From contig NZ_FQUS01000001.1 of assembly GCF_900129315.1 (NCBI RefSeq), positions 372,001 to 436,000 of the forward strand: a stretch of 64,000 nt of DNA. The letters are read 5' to 3'. The stretch is from Fodinibius roseus. GTDB taxonomy: Bacteria > Bacteroidota > Rhodothermia > Balneolales > Balneolaceae. The position numbers and the translations under genes are program-made. Positions 37,404-46,250 of the stretch are shown one piece after another. The notes beneath the pieces are model-generated. The model was not told where the DNA came from, made no database searches, and was given only the letters and a program-made list of their open reading frames with translations. Numbering within the stretch: position 1 is the stretch's first letter; each line of letters begins with the position of its first letter.

Positions 37404-39191
37404 ATGTTAGTCAAATTTAATAGAAAGGTAATGTATAAATTTCAGTGGGTATTCTTTATTAGTATGTTCCTGTTCTTCGGAGCCTGCAGCAGTGGACCTC
37501 CGGCGGACCTGGTAGTACAGAACGGAAAAATTCTAACGGTCGACAGCTCTTTTTCGCAGGTGGAAGCGGTCGCGATCCGCGGGGGAGAGTTCGTGGCGGT
37601 TGGAGATAATGGCGACGTCGAGGATTTTATCGGCGGGCAGACCCGGGTCATTGATGCAGCCGGAAAGACGGTGGTGCCCGGGCTGATTGCCTCGCATACG
37701 CATGCGATAAGTGTGGTACGGCGGGAGTACGCCACACCTTATCCGTTCGAGCAGCACGGCTCTATTGCGGATATCCAGCAATGGCTGCGCGAGCAAGCTG
37801 AGCAGACCCCGCAGGGACAGTGGATTCAGCTGCCGCGGACCGATGTCACGCGTATCGAAGAGGGACGTATTCCGACTCCACAGGAGCTGACCGAGGCGGC
37901 CCCGGATCATCCGGCCGTTTTTAACTGGCAGTTTGCCAGCCGGCAGGTGCAGGTGCTGAACGAGGCGGCCCTCGAGGCGGCGGGTATTACCAGTGCGACC
38001 ACCGCCCCGGAAGGAGGGGAGATCGAGCGGGATTCCGGGGGCGCCCCCACGGGGGTTCTGGAAAACAGCAGCGAACTCATTGACGAGTACCTCTACTCCC
38101 GGGAGATTCCCGACAAGCAGTTCTATGATGACCTGGAGCGGCTGCTCAACACCTATACCGACGTTGGGATTACCAGCATCGGCGAACGGGGCAGCAATCT
38201 GGAGGGCTACCGGGCATATCAAAAGCTAAGGGAAGAGAACCGCCTTCCTGTCCGTGCAACAGTCACGATGTATCTCGAGTCGGATGGGTCGGTCAAGGAG
38301 ACCGAGGAATTTATTCGCTCGCTCCCGGTCGACTACGGGGACGGGGATGAGCACGTGCGCGTGGGACCGCTTAAAATCCGGGTGGACGGCGGCATCCTGT
38401 ATGGATCAGCATATATGCGTGCCCCGTATGGGGAGGAGGCTCTCTCGTTTTATGGCTTTGACGATCCTGATCACCGGGGCGAACTGCTGATTAGTCCGGA
38501 TGAGCTGGATAACCTTATTCATACCGGACATCGAATGGGCTGGCAGCTGAGCGCTCACGTGACCGGCGACGCGGGGGTGGACGCAGTGCTGGACGCCGTG
38601 GAAGCTTCCCAAGAGCAGCTGCCGGACGAAGAATTGCGGTTTAATCTCATTCACGCCTATTTTGCCCATCCCGAAACGGCCGAGCGTGCGGCTGCCCTGG
38701 GGGTTGGGGTGGATACGCAGCCTGCCTGGTATTACAAGGATGGCGATGCCCTGGCGGATATCCTGCGTCCCGACCTGATGGAGAAATTTATCGGACTCCG
38801 AAACTGGCAGGAGGGCGGAGCAATAGTCTCTATCAATTCGGATCATATGTATGGTTTTGATCCGGACGACTCCCTGAATCCGTATAATCCCTTTATTACT
38901 ATGTATACAGCCATCACGCGACGTACGGAAGGAGGGCAGGTCATCGGGCCGGCCCAGCAGGTCTCGCGGGAAGATGCCCTCCGCATGATGACCATCAACG
39001 CGGCCTGGATGAGCTTCGAGGAAGACCGTAAAGGGTCTATCGAAGTCGGCAAGCTGGGTGACCTGGCGATTTTGACGGATGACCTGATGAGTGTCGAGGA
39101 AGAAGCCATCAGGGATATCCGCGCGGAGTATACGATCGTAGGCGGAAAGGTGGTGCACGGGCCGGACACAAGCAAACCATCGGCGCAATAA
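37404..39191 (+). CDS. YtcJ-like amidohydrolase, lipoprotein
   Basis: This 595-residue amidohydrolase-3 family protein has a lipobox (FLFFGACSSG). Family blocks are LVVQNGKILTVDSSFSQVEA, VPGLIASHTHAI (HxH present, the common Asp before it is Ala), LKIRVDGGILYGSAYMR, AHVTGDAGVDAVLDAVEA, and IVSINSDHMYGFDPD. The C-terminal blade (IEVGKLGDLAIL, then YTIVGGKVVHG) is complete. An internal ATG at 37431 is an alternative start nearer the signal peptide. It precedes a second DUF6807 lipoprotein by 81 bp. The substrate is probably an amide, lactone or similar cyclic compound. Confidence 0.86.
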   Translation: MLVKFNRKVMYKFQWVFFISMFLFFGACSSGPPADLVVQNGKILTVDSSFSQVEAVAIRGGEFVAVGDNGDVEDFIGGQTRVIDAAGKTVVPGLIASHTHAISVVRREYATPYPFEQHGSIADIQQWLREQAEQTPQGQWIQLPRTDVTRIEEGRIPTPQELTEAAPDHPAVFNWQFASRQVQVLNEAALEAAGITSATTAPEGGEIERDSGGAPTGVLENSSELIDEYLYSREIPDKQFYDDLERLLNTYTDVGITSIGERGSNLEGYRAYQKLREENRLPVRATVTMYLESDGSVKETEEFIRSLPVDYGDGDEHVRVGPLKIRVDGGILYGSAYMRAPYGEEALSFYGFDDPDHRGELLISPDELDNLIHTGHRMGWQLSAHVTGDAGVDAVLDAVEASQEQLPDEELRFNLIHAYFAHPETAERAAALGVGVDTQPAWYYKDGDALADILRPDLMEKFIGLRNWQEGGAIVSINSDHMYGFDPDDSLNPYNPFITMYTAITRRTEGGQVIGPAQQVSREDALRMMTINAAWMSFEEDRKGSIEVGKLGDLAILTDDLMSVEEEAIRDIRAEYTIVGGKVVHGPDTSKPSAQ

Positions 39192-39272
39192 ACGGTTCTT
39201 CGTATCCTCAGGGCAGGGGGGACCTGCCTGTGAACATAACAAGTTAAAAGACAAAAAAACTACACAACCATA

Positions 39273-40544
39273 ATGGAATATTCAGTTCGCAAACGTTTTG
39301 CCTCTCTATTGTCATTCAACGCCGCAGCGACTTTGTGGTGCGCCGCATTCATCCTGGCAGGCTGCGGAGGAGGTGACGAGCTCAATCATAGCGATAATTC
39401 CCCTGCCGATACCGGTCCGGTAAGCGTCACTGCAGGGGATAATACGATTACGATAACCAGTGATACCTATGACCTGACGGGAATGCCGGTGGCTGCGCAG
39501 TGGGAGGGTGAGGTCCCCTCCTGCATGGAAAGCGATGGTCAGGTCGTGCCGGTCCAGTCCCGTTCGGACGGTGATCGTACCCAGTTATGGTTGCCGGCTG
39601 ATGTGCCGGCCGGGGAATCGCGGACCTATGAACCCAGCAGTCAGACCAACTGCGGTACTTCCGACTTTGAATGGCAAGAGGTCGATTCGGATCGCTCCCG
39701 GTTGCTGGTCGACGGACAACCGGCCGTCGAATATGTCCACCCGGAGTTTGATCTTAGCCGTTATAAAGAGACGATGAAGCCCTATCATCATGTCTATGCT
39801 CCCGACGGCTCACAGCTGATTACAAAGGGGGATGTAGACGGATTATACCCCCATCACCGGGGCATTTTTTACGGTTACAGAGATATTCGTTTTAAGGATG
39901 ATACCGTAAGTACCTGGTCGAGCGACGGTGATAACCTTGAGGGCACCCAACACCTTCGTATCCTGGAACAGTGGGCCGGACCACTGTTCGGAGGACACCA
40001 GGCAGCCATTGACTGGCGGGACGGTGAGGGGGAGGTTTTTGCCGAGGAAGTGCGCACCCTCCGGCTGTATCCGCGGTCGGACGGGACCATGGTGATTGAT
40101 GTGGAGAGCAGGCTTTCCTCGAACGTGGGACCGGTGACCCTGGACGGGGACCTCCAGCACGCCGGCCTTCAATTCCGGGCCGCCCAGTATGTGGCCGACC
40201 ACACGGAGCAATCCCGATATCTCCGCCCGCAGCAGTGGTCGGACCACCCCGCCGATGAAGAGCTCAATGATACCGAAGAGCGGCTGGATGAGCCGTGGAA
40301 TGCTTTTCAGTTTGTGGTAGAAGACCAATCGTACACGGTAGGCTATTTAAGCCATCCGGACAACCCGCCAGGGGGACAGATGTCCGAACGCCTGTACGGG
40401 CGGTTCGGGGAGTTTATCCCCGGCGTGGTAATCGACGAGGACGAGCCGCTGCGCCTGCAGTACCGGTTTGTCATAGCTGAAGGCCATGATATCGACCGGC
40501 AGCAGATGGAAGCAGAGTATGCTGCCTATGCCGCGAGCCCGTGA
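39273..40544 (+). CDS. DUF6807 (PmoA-like) lipoprotein, copy 2
   Basis: This 423-residue lipoprotein has the lipobox FILAGCGGGDE. Compared with copy 1 it has an extra N-terminal beta-rich domain (about residues 45-140). It then shows the family core YVHPEFDLSRYKETMKPYHH, GLYPHHRGIFYGYRDIRF and SHPDNPPGGQMSERLYGRF. HHRG is shared by both copies and is the best candidate for catalytic or metal-binding residues. Adjacent Gfo/Idh/MocA and amidohydrolase genes place it in the same catabolic system. Confidence 0.82.
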   Translation: MEYSVRKRFASLLSFNAAATLWCAAFILAGCGGGDELNHSDNSPADTGPVSVTAGDNTITITSDTYDLTGMPVAAQWEGEVPSCMESDGQVVPVQSRSDGDRTQLWLPADVPAGESRTYEPSSQTNCGTSDFEWQEVDSDRSRLLVDGQPAVEYVHPEFDLSRYKETMKPYHHVYAPDGSQLITKGDVDGLYPHHRGIFYGYRDIRFKDDTVSTWSSDGDNLEGTQHLRILEQWAGPLFGGHQAAIDWRDGEGEVFAEEVRTLRLYPRSDGTMVIDVESRLSSNVGPVTLDGDLQHAGLQFRAAQYVADHTEQSRYLRPQQWSDHPADEELNDTEERLDEPWNAFQFVVEDQSYTVGYLSHPDNPPGGQMSERLYGRFGEFIPGVVIDEDEPLRLQYRFVIAEGHDIDRQQMEAEYAAYAASP

Positions 40545-40570
40545 GGCTATTCGACGAAGATTAGTCAAAA

Positions 40571-40594
40571 TGCCGGGCGAACGGTTTCCCGGCA
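40571..40594 (+). other. Hairpin after the second DUF6807 gene
   Basis: A perfect 7-bp stem (tgccggg and cccggca) with a 10-base loop. No T-run follows, so termination would be weak or factor-dependent. Confidence 0.4.
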
Positions 40595-40712
40595 GACATA
40601 TTTAAGAGAATACCATTATAAAAGTGTCCAGGATTGAGTGACTATGAAAAAAACCTGCAACTTGGGCACTGTGACGAACTAATATCAATAAATTTATCAA
40701 GCAGCGTTTTTT

Positions 40713-42086
40713 ATGAGTAATAAAAACACAGGCGATCAGAACACGGAATCTTTTACAGGCAATCCCAATGAAATCCGCCTCATGACGCTGGATCCGGCCC
40801 ATTTTCACGCGGCCCTGGTGCAGAAGCATCCGATCCCCCAGGTGGACTCCACGGTCTATATATACAGCCCCGGGGGACCCGATCTGGATATGCACCTGGA
40901 GCGGATTGAAGGTTTCAACAGCCGGGATAAAAATCCCACAGACTGGACCTGCAAAGTCTACAAAGGGGACGATTTCCTGGAGCGGATGCTCCGGGAGAAA
41001 CCGGGCAACGTCATGGTCACGGCCGGCAATAATCGAAAGAAGACCGAATATATCAAACAGACGGTGGCAGAAGGTATTAACGTGCTCTCCGACAAGCCGA
41101 TGGTGATTGACAGGGAGGGATGGGAGCTGCTGGTGGAGGCCTTCGAGCTTGCCGAAGAAAACGGGGTGCTGCTCTACGATATCATGACTGAACGCAAGGA
41201 GGTGACCACCAGGATCCAGCGGCGCCTTGCCCAGCGGGAAGAGCTGTTTGGCGAGCTTGTAGCAGGCACGATCGACAAGCCGGCTATTGTCCAGCAGAAT
41301 ACCCATCACCTGCTAAAAAGCGTGTCCGGACAGACGCTTCGGCGTCCCCCGTGGTATTTTGACGTCAACCAGCAGGGAGAAGGCATTGTGGATATTAATA
41401 CCCATCTGGCGGACCTGGCTCTGTGGGGTGCATTCCCCGGAGAATCTTTTGATTACCGCGAAGATGTACAGATGCTGCAGGCCGAACGTAGTCCCACGGT
41501 ACTATCCCCCGAGCAGTTTGAAAAAATTACCGGGGAGACCGAATTTCCAGATTATTTGCAGGATCAGCTTGTGGATGGTAAACTGCCGTATTACTGTAAC
41601 GGGGAGATGCTGATAACGTTGCGGGGACACCATACCAAAATATCGGCCCAGTGGAATTACCAGGCCCCTTCGGGCGGCGGAGATACCCACTATTCGGTCT
41701 TCCGGGGCACCCGCTGCAACCTGGTAATCCGCCAGGGCCCGGAGCAGGAGTTTAAAAGTACGCTCTACGTGGAGCCGGTGGAGGGGATAGGACAATCTAC
41801 CCTTCAACCGGCATTCGACGAGGCAGTGGCAGATCTGGAGAAAGATTATCCCGGACTCAGCTACCAGCCGTCCCCTGAGGGGTGGAAGCTGACGGTTCCG
41901 GACTCCTTCTATCTCGGTCATGAAGCGCATTTCGGGAAAGTGGCCGAAGACTTTTTCAGCTATCTGGTAGACGGACAGCTCCCCGCCTGGGAGGTTCCCA
42001 ACATGATCACCAAGTACTATATCACCACACAGGCACGGGAGTTGGCACGGGCGACGGAAGATGGGTATAAAACAGATCAGCGCTAA
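40713..42086 (+). CDS. Gfo/Idh/MocA-like oxidoreductase with a Bacteroidota-type C-terminal domain
   Basis: This 457-residue protein has no signal peptide and starts with NEIRLMTLDPAHFHAALVQK. The lysine region reads LSDKPMVIDREGWELL (EKP replaced by DKP). A long C-terminal domain (QGEGIVDINTHLADLALWG, YCNGEMLITLRGHHTKISA, SFYLGHEAHFGKVAEDFFSY) matches the putative-oxidoreductase C-terminal family often found in sugar clusters. Unlike the other two Gfo/Idh/MocA proteins it should be cytoplasmic, so it may act after uptake. It closes the catabolic region. Confidence 0.85.
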   Translation: MSNKNTGDQNTESFTGNPNEIRLMTLDPAHFHAALVQKHPIPQVDSTVYIYSPGGPDLDMHLERIEGFNSRDKNPTDWTCKVYKGDDFLERMLREKPGNVMVTAGNNRKKTEYIKQTVAEGINVLSDKPMVIDREGWELLVEAFELAEENGVLLYDIMTERKEVTTRIQRRLAQREELFGELVAGTIDKPAIVQQNTHHLLKSVSGQTLRRPPWYFDVNQQGEGIVDINTHLADLALWGAFPGESFDYREDVQMLQAERSPTVLSPEQFEKITGETEFPDYLQDQLVDGKLPYYCNGEMLITLRGHHTKISAQWNYQAPSGGGDTHYSVFRGTRCNLVIRQGPEQEFKSTLYVEPVEGIGQSTLQPAFDEAVADLEKDYPGLSYQPSPEGWKLTVPDSFYLGHEAHFGKVAEDFFSYLVDGQLPAWEVPNMITKYYITTQARELARATEDGYKTDQR

Positions 42087-42228
42087 TGAAATGAAAAAGA
42101 GGCGAGTTTAGTTATATGGTAGGACGGGTTGGCGCTCCAGTACTTAATAATTTGAAAAGGACCTGGTGGTAAATGACTGTCAGTTTCCCTTAGCATAACG
42201 TTCTATCATAAAGAAGATCAGGAAACAG

Positions 42229-43746
42229 ATGACAAAAAGCGATTTCGACCCACGGTATAAGGATGTTGAAACCTTAGGTCAACTCAAAAAGACGGAATGG
42301 GCTTCTGTTTCTGTTAAAGAGGAAATTCGACAGAACCTTATTACCAAAATACAATCCGGGGACCCGTTATTCCCCGGTATTAAAGGATATGATCAGTCGG
42401 TTATACCGGAACTTCAGCACGCCCTGTTGGCCCGGCACGATTTTATCCTGTTGGGACTGCGCGGGCAGGCAAAGACGAAGATTTTGCGACAGCTTACATC
42501 ATTTCTGGATGAATATATACCGGTCGTCAAGGGATCGGAGATTAATGATGATCCCCTGAACCCCATTTCCAAACAGGCACGTGAACGCATCGAAGAGCAG
42601 GGGGACGATACCCCGATCGAGTGGATTCACCGGAGTCGCCGGTACGGAGAAAAGCTGGCAACGCCCGATACGGCCGTTGCCGATCTGATCGGAGATATCG
42701 ACCCCATTAAGGCCGCTGCCCAAAAGCTGACCCTGGCCGATCAGAATGTTATTAATTTCGGCTTGGTGCCGCGAACCAATCGCGGTATTTTTGCCATTAA
42801 CGAACTGCCGGATCTTCAACCCCGTATCCAGGTTGCTTTACTGAATATTATGCAGGAACGGGATATACAGATCCGCGGCTTCAATGTTCGCATACCGCTG
42901 GATGTGCTCATGGTTTTTTCGGCGAACCCGGAAGATTATACCAACCGCGGAAGTATCATTACGCCGTTGAAGGATCGGATTGATTCCCAGATAATGACGC
43001 ATTATCCGCGTGAAATAACCATTGGAATAGAAATTACTGAACAAGAGGCGTGGACGAGCAGGAATGACCGGGTGAGGGTGGAGGTGCCTGAGATAATGAA
43101 AGAGCTGTTAGAGCAGACGGCTTTCGAGGCCCGGGAATCAGAATATATCGACCAGAAAAGTGGTGTTTCTACACGTATGACCATCACTGCAATGGAACAG
43201 ATGATCTCTTCCGCTGAACGGCGGGCTCTTGTCAATAATGAAGTGGAAGTGACGGTACGTGTAACCGATCTCTTTCATACCGTGCCGGCCCTGACCGGCA
43301 AACTCGAACTGGTATATGAGGGAGAGCAGGAGGGGGCCCTGAATGTGGCAAAACACATTATCGGAAAGGCTGTTAAACGGACGTTCGGCAGATATTTCCC
43401 GGATCCCGAAGAACAAAAAAAGCAGGAAGATACGAGTATTTACGAGCCGGTGTTAAACTGGTTTGCAGAAGGCAATACCCTTGAAATTAGTGATGATATG
43501 CCGGAAAAAAAGTACCGGAAAGCTCTTTCCGGAATCACGGGCCTGCAGCGTATTGTCGAGAAAAAAGTAAATCCGGATCATACAGAAAAGAAATACGTAT
43601 TTATGGATTTCGTGATTGAAGCTCTGCATCAACACTCGATGTTGGGCAAGGAAGATTTGGAAGACCGCCGTTCTTACTCCGACATGCTGGGAAGCATGCT
43701 CGGTTCAATGGATGATTTCGATGACTTCGAAAATTTTGATGAGTAA
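42229..43746 (+). CDS. AAA+ ATPase of the magnesium chelatase ChlI / MoxR type
   Basis: This 505-residue soluble ATPase has an unusual Walker A (LLGLRGQAKTKIL, about residue 76), Walker B (IFAINELPDLQPRIQV, about 187) and sensor and arginine-finger parts (LDVLMVFSANPEDYTNRG, IITPLKDRIDSQI). Relatives work with a von Willebrand A protein as chaperones for metal insertion or complex assembly. No VWA gene is adjacent here; the next gene is rpmE2. A C-terminal extension (about 380-505) ends in an acidic tail (DDFDDFENFDE). Confidence 0.85.
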   Translation: MTKSDFDPRYKDVETLGQLKKTEWASVSVKEEIRQNLITKIQSGDPLFPGIKGYDQSVIPELQHALLARHDFILLGLRGQAKTKILRQLTSFLDEYIPVVKGSEINDDPLNPISKQARERIEEQGDDTPIEWIHRSRRYGEKLATPDTAVADLIGDIDPIKAAAQKLTLADQNVINFGLVPRTNRGIFAINELPDLQPRIQVALLNIMQERDIQIRGFNVRIPLDVLMVFSANPEDYTNRGSIITPLKDRIDSQIMTHYPREITIGIEITEQEAWTSRNDRVRVEVPEIMKELLEQTAFEARESEYIDQKSGVSTRMTITAMEQMISSAERRALVNNEVEVTVRVTDLFHTVPALTGKLELVYEGEQEGALNVAKHIIGKAVKRTFGRYFPDPEEQKKQEDTSIYEPVLNWFAEGNTLEISDDMPEKKYRKALSGITGLQRIVEKKVNPDHTEKKYVFMDFVIEALHQHSMLGKEDLEDRRSYSDMLGSMLGSMDDFDDFENFDE

Positions 43747-43825
43747 TCCGCTTTTTTCCGATAAATTTGCTTGCATGAACAAGGTGAATGAAAAAGTACA
43801 CGGGTATACGTACCTGCTTTGAACA

Positions 43826-43840
43826 AACGTTTTAAACGTT
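43826..43840. promoter_or_regulatory. 15-bp perfect inverted repeat in the interval before rpmE2
   Basis: The sequence aacgttt-t-aaacgtt is a perfect inverted repeat 80 bp after the AAA+ stop codon and about 140 bp before the rpmE2 promoter. It is a candidate regulator site; no family is assigned. Confidence 0.35.
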
Positions 43841-43979
43841 GATACAGCGCAGAGGCCTTATTATTCCGCCGGGTGGGGGTATATTGGTATCATATCTGCG
43901 AACAAAACCATACACCATTGTTTTTTAGAGGCTCAGCGTATTCCATATATTTTTTATTCGGTGGAAATGCGGGTTCGGA

Positions 43980-44010
43980 TTGCAAGTAGACTTATATAGT
44001 CTTATCTTTG
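43980..44010 (+). promoter_or_regulatory. Bacteroidota-type housekeeping promoter of rpmE2
   Basis: TTG at 43980-43982 and TATCTTTG at 44003-44010 are separated by 20 bases, matching the Bacteroidota TTG / TAnnTTTG consensus. The rpmE2 start codon follows about 39 bases downstream. Confidence 0.65.
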
Positions 44011-44048
44011 AAAACCTGAAACAGGTAATAAAGAAATTTAATGATCTT

Positions 44049-44261
44049 ATGAAAAAAGGAATTCACCCAGAATACAACGAAATCACAGTCGTCCTCAGCG
44101 ACGGAACAGAATTCAAAACACGAAGTACCATGGACCCGGAAGACGGGGTTTTCCGGAGTGAAGTGGACTCCAAAAATCATCCCTTTTACACCGGTAACAT
44201 GAACTTTCAGAAGAAAGCGGGTCGTATTGATCGTTTTAAGAAGCGTTACGGGAAGGACTAA
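44049..44261 (+). CDS. rpmE2: Ribosomal protein L31, cysteine-free type B
   Basis: This 70-residue large-subunit protein starts MKKGIHPEYNEITVVLSDGT and continues with STMDPEDG and SKNHPFYTGNMNF. It has no cysteine, so it is the zinc-independent C-minus form of L31. A longer frame starting at 43980 runs through the promoter and is rejected. A promoter precedes it and a strong terminator follows, so the gene is monocistronic. Confidence 0.93.
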   Translation: MKKGIHPEYNEITVVLSDGTEFKTRSTMDPEDGVFRSEVDSKNHPFYTGNMNFQKKAGRIDRFKKRYGKD

Positions 44262-44285
44262 TTTTTGATTATCTGTTAATTATAT

Positions 44286-44322
44286 AAGGATGCATGTCGT
44301 AGTGAGATGCATCCTTTTTTTT
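44286..44322 (+). terminator. Intrinsic terminator after rpmE2
   Basis: A perfect 10-bp stem (aaggatgcat and atgcatcctt) with an 11-base loop is followed by a T-run. Confidence 0.9.
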
Positions 44323-44361
44323 ATAGAAAAGGTGTGTAACATTTAGTTGTGAATACTTTTT

Positions 44362-44997
44362 ATGCAAATTAACTGCTTTACTGTCGGACCGTTTGCCGAA
44401 AACACTTATCTGCTTACCGAAAAACAGCAGGCGTTGATCATTGATCCCGGGTTTTCCGATACAAGTGAGTTTGATCAAGTCATATCCCTGCTGGACTCTC
44501 AGGAAGTACATTTGCGGTCCATTCTCTTGACGCATGCACATGTGGATCATCTGTTCGGATTGTCGATGGTACTTGAGCATTTTGACGTTCCTGTCTATTT
44601 AAGTGACAAAGATCGTTACCTGTGGAATAACTATGCGTCTCAGGCCGCCCTGTTTGGATTTCAGGTCCGGGACTTTGGTTTTGATCCTGAGATATTGCCG
44701 GTTGACGAAGACTGGACGACAGGTCCGTTTATGTTTGACATACGCTATACGCCGGGTCACTCTCCGGATCACCTTTCCCTGTATCACAAAAGAAGCGGGA
44801 GTCTTATTGTTGGGGATGCGCTTTTTAAAGAGGGCGTGGGACGTACGGATCTTTACAAGGGAGATATGTCCCTCTTAAAGACTTCGATACGCGAACAGCT
44901 ATATACGTTACCCGATGAAACGGTCGTCTATCCCGGGCATGGTCCTGAAACGACTATTGGGCATGAAAAGCAGGCCAACCCTTTTGTTACGGGGTGA
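44362..44997 (+). CDS. Metallo-beta-lactamase-fold hydrolase (glyoxalase II-like)
   Basis: This 211-residue cytoplasmic hydrolase has the two-metal site HAHVDH in ILLTHAHVDHLFGLSM. It also has YTPGHSPDHLSLYHK, LIVGDALFKEGVGRTDLY and the terminal His in VVYPGHGPETTIGHEK. The size and blocks fit the YcbL/glyoxalase-II-like group that hydrolyses thioesters such as S-lactoylglutathione analogues. It stands convergent to the TPR gene, with three bases between the stops. Confidence 0.9.
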   Translation: MQINCFTVGPFAENTYLLTEKQQALIIDPGFSDTSEFDQVISLLDSQEVHLRSILLTHAHVDHLFGLSMVLEHFDVPVYLSDKDRYLWNNYASQAALFGFQVRDFGFDPEILPVDEDWTTGPFMFDIRYTPGHSPDHLSLYHKRSGSLIVGDALFKEGVGRTDLYKGDMSLLKTSIREQLYTLPDETVVYPGHGPETTIGHEKQANPFVTG

Positions 44998-45000
44998 GCG

Positions 45001-45645
45001 CTATTCCTCTTCGGAATTTTTTCGTTTAATTTCTCTAAGACGGCTAATCTGCTCGTCGAAATAATCGCTTTTATCCTTCTTGATTTTTTTCAGTTGCTGG
45101 TAAGATCGAATAGCCGTATCTATTTTTCCTTGTTTTTCATGGATCTTTGCCAGTGTTTCTGAAACAATATCATCTGCCTCGGTGTCCTTTCCCTCCTTTT
45201 TCCGTGAATTTTTATCTTTTGGAAAAGCTTCTTTTGGTGTAATACGATGGGTTTTGACATCGGATAGTTTTTGTATGAGTGAGTCTAAATCCAGCACCGG
45301 ACTTCTCCGGTCTGTTGTCGGTGAGGAGGGGGAGGCGCTATACCCTGATGGTTTGGTATCGGGCGTCCAGGCCTCAAAGGTACGGGGATGACTCAGGTAA
45401 TAGTGCAGTTTTTGAAAAAAAGAGCTTCCCGGGGCGAATATGCGAGCCCGCAGCGCTTCTTCCACGGCCTCTTCATGCATCCCCCGCAAATGATAAAACC
45501 AGGCCAACAAGAAATACCCGACGGCATCGGGACCTCTTTTTTTCAACTGTTTTTTGAGCCGCTGAGTCGCCCGCACAGGATTCTCATCAAAATGTTCTGC
45601 ATAGGAAGAAAGCGACCTGGATATTTTAAAGGGTAGTTGAAGCAT
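45001..45645 (-). CDS. TPR-containing protein downstream of lptE
   Basis: This 214-residue soluble protein has TPR-like helices at both ends (GYFLLAWFYHLRGMHEEAVE, SETLAKIHEKQGKIDTAIRS) joined by a low-complexity linker rich in Ser, Pro and Lys. A TPR gene after lptE is the usual Bacteroidota order (sigma-54 activator, lptE, TPR protein). The frame closes with a charged KRKNSEEE tail. The function is not known; a role near the envelope pathway is inferred from position only. Confidence 0.72.
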   Translation of the reverse strand: MLQLPFKISRSLSSYAEHFDENPVRATQRLKKQLKKRGPDAVGYFLLAWFYHLRGMHEEAVEEALRARIFAPGSSFFQKLHYYLSHPRTFEAWTPDTKPSGYSASPSSPTTDRRSPVLDLDSLIQKLSDVKTHRITPKEAFPKDKNSRKKEGKDTEADDIVSETLAKIHEKQGKIDTAIRSYQQLKKIKKDKSDYFDEQISRLREIKRKNSEEE

Positions 45646-45731
45646 CTATTCTGTTTAAAAGTTCCCATACCTGCTGTCACCCTTCAGTATATGAATAGAT
45701 GGGGAAAGCAGACAAAAAATTATCATTGTAA

Positions 45732-46250
45732 TTACCAGCCGCTTACCGCATCATTAAACATATTATCCGCAGCTCGTCCCAGAGCTTCTGCAGCGGCTGT
45801 TGTTTCTCCATCAATAGGATTTTCATTGATGTCATAGGTGGCTGAAACGCTAAATGATTTACTCCATTCCGGTTCTTCCTCTCCGTTGAACTGAAACGTG
45901 GCACTTATGCTGATGGTGACCTCGTTCAGACTGGTTTCATCCTCACCGGTCACGCTGAAAGGGCCGTTCGTATAGCGGACAATGGAACCTTCCAATACGG
46001 CATCGGCTGTGGCCTGTGAGTTGGCCAGCTGGAGGCGTGTTTGATTAATGAAGCGATCTACAAGTGCATCATTGAGCCGGTCGCTCAGGTTCCCCACCCC
46101 GCTCGATGATTGATCCGCAAAAAAAGGAATATAGACCGAATTGACATCTTCCGGGATGGAAGTTCCAGTAAAGCTATATCTGAAACAGCCGGCCAGGATC
46201 AGACTTGCCAGTAAAAGGAAGACAACCGTTATGTTTTTATTGCAGATCAT
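45732..46250 (-). CDS. lptE: LptE-family lipoprotein
   Basis: This lipoprotein of about 172 residues has a signal (VVFLLLASLILAGCF) and the Bacteroidota LptE start YSFTGTSIPEDVNSVYIPFF. TRLQLANSQATADAVLEGSI and DNMFNDAVSGW follow. LptE plugs the LptD barrel that inserts lipopolysaccharide into the outer membrane. An upstream ATG at 46283 would add 11 residues before the signal; the ATG at 46250 is better. It overlaps the sigma-54 activator gene by 14 bases. Confidence 0.86.
   Translation of the reverse strand: MICNKNITVVFLLLASLILAGCFRYSFTGTSIPEDVNSVYIPFFADQSSSGVGNLSDRLNDALVDRFINQTRLQLANSQATADAVLEGSIVRYTNGPFSVTGEDETSLNEVTISISATFQFNGEEEPEWSKSFSVSATYDINENPIDGETTAAAEALGRAADNMFNDAVSGW

Noticed and set aside
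43980-44048. N-terminal extension of the L31 frame
   Set aside because: It runs through the promoter boxes, and L31 proteins start at MKKGIHPEY.
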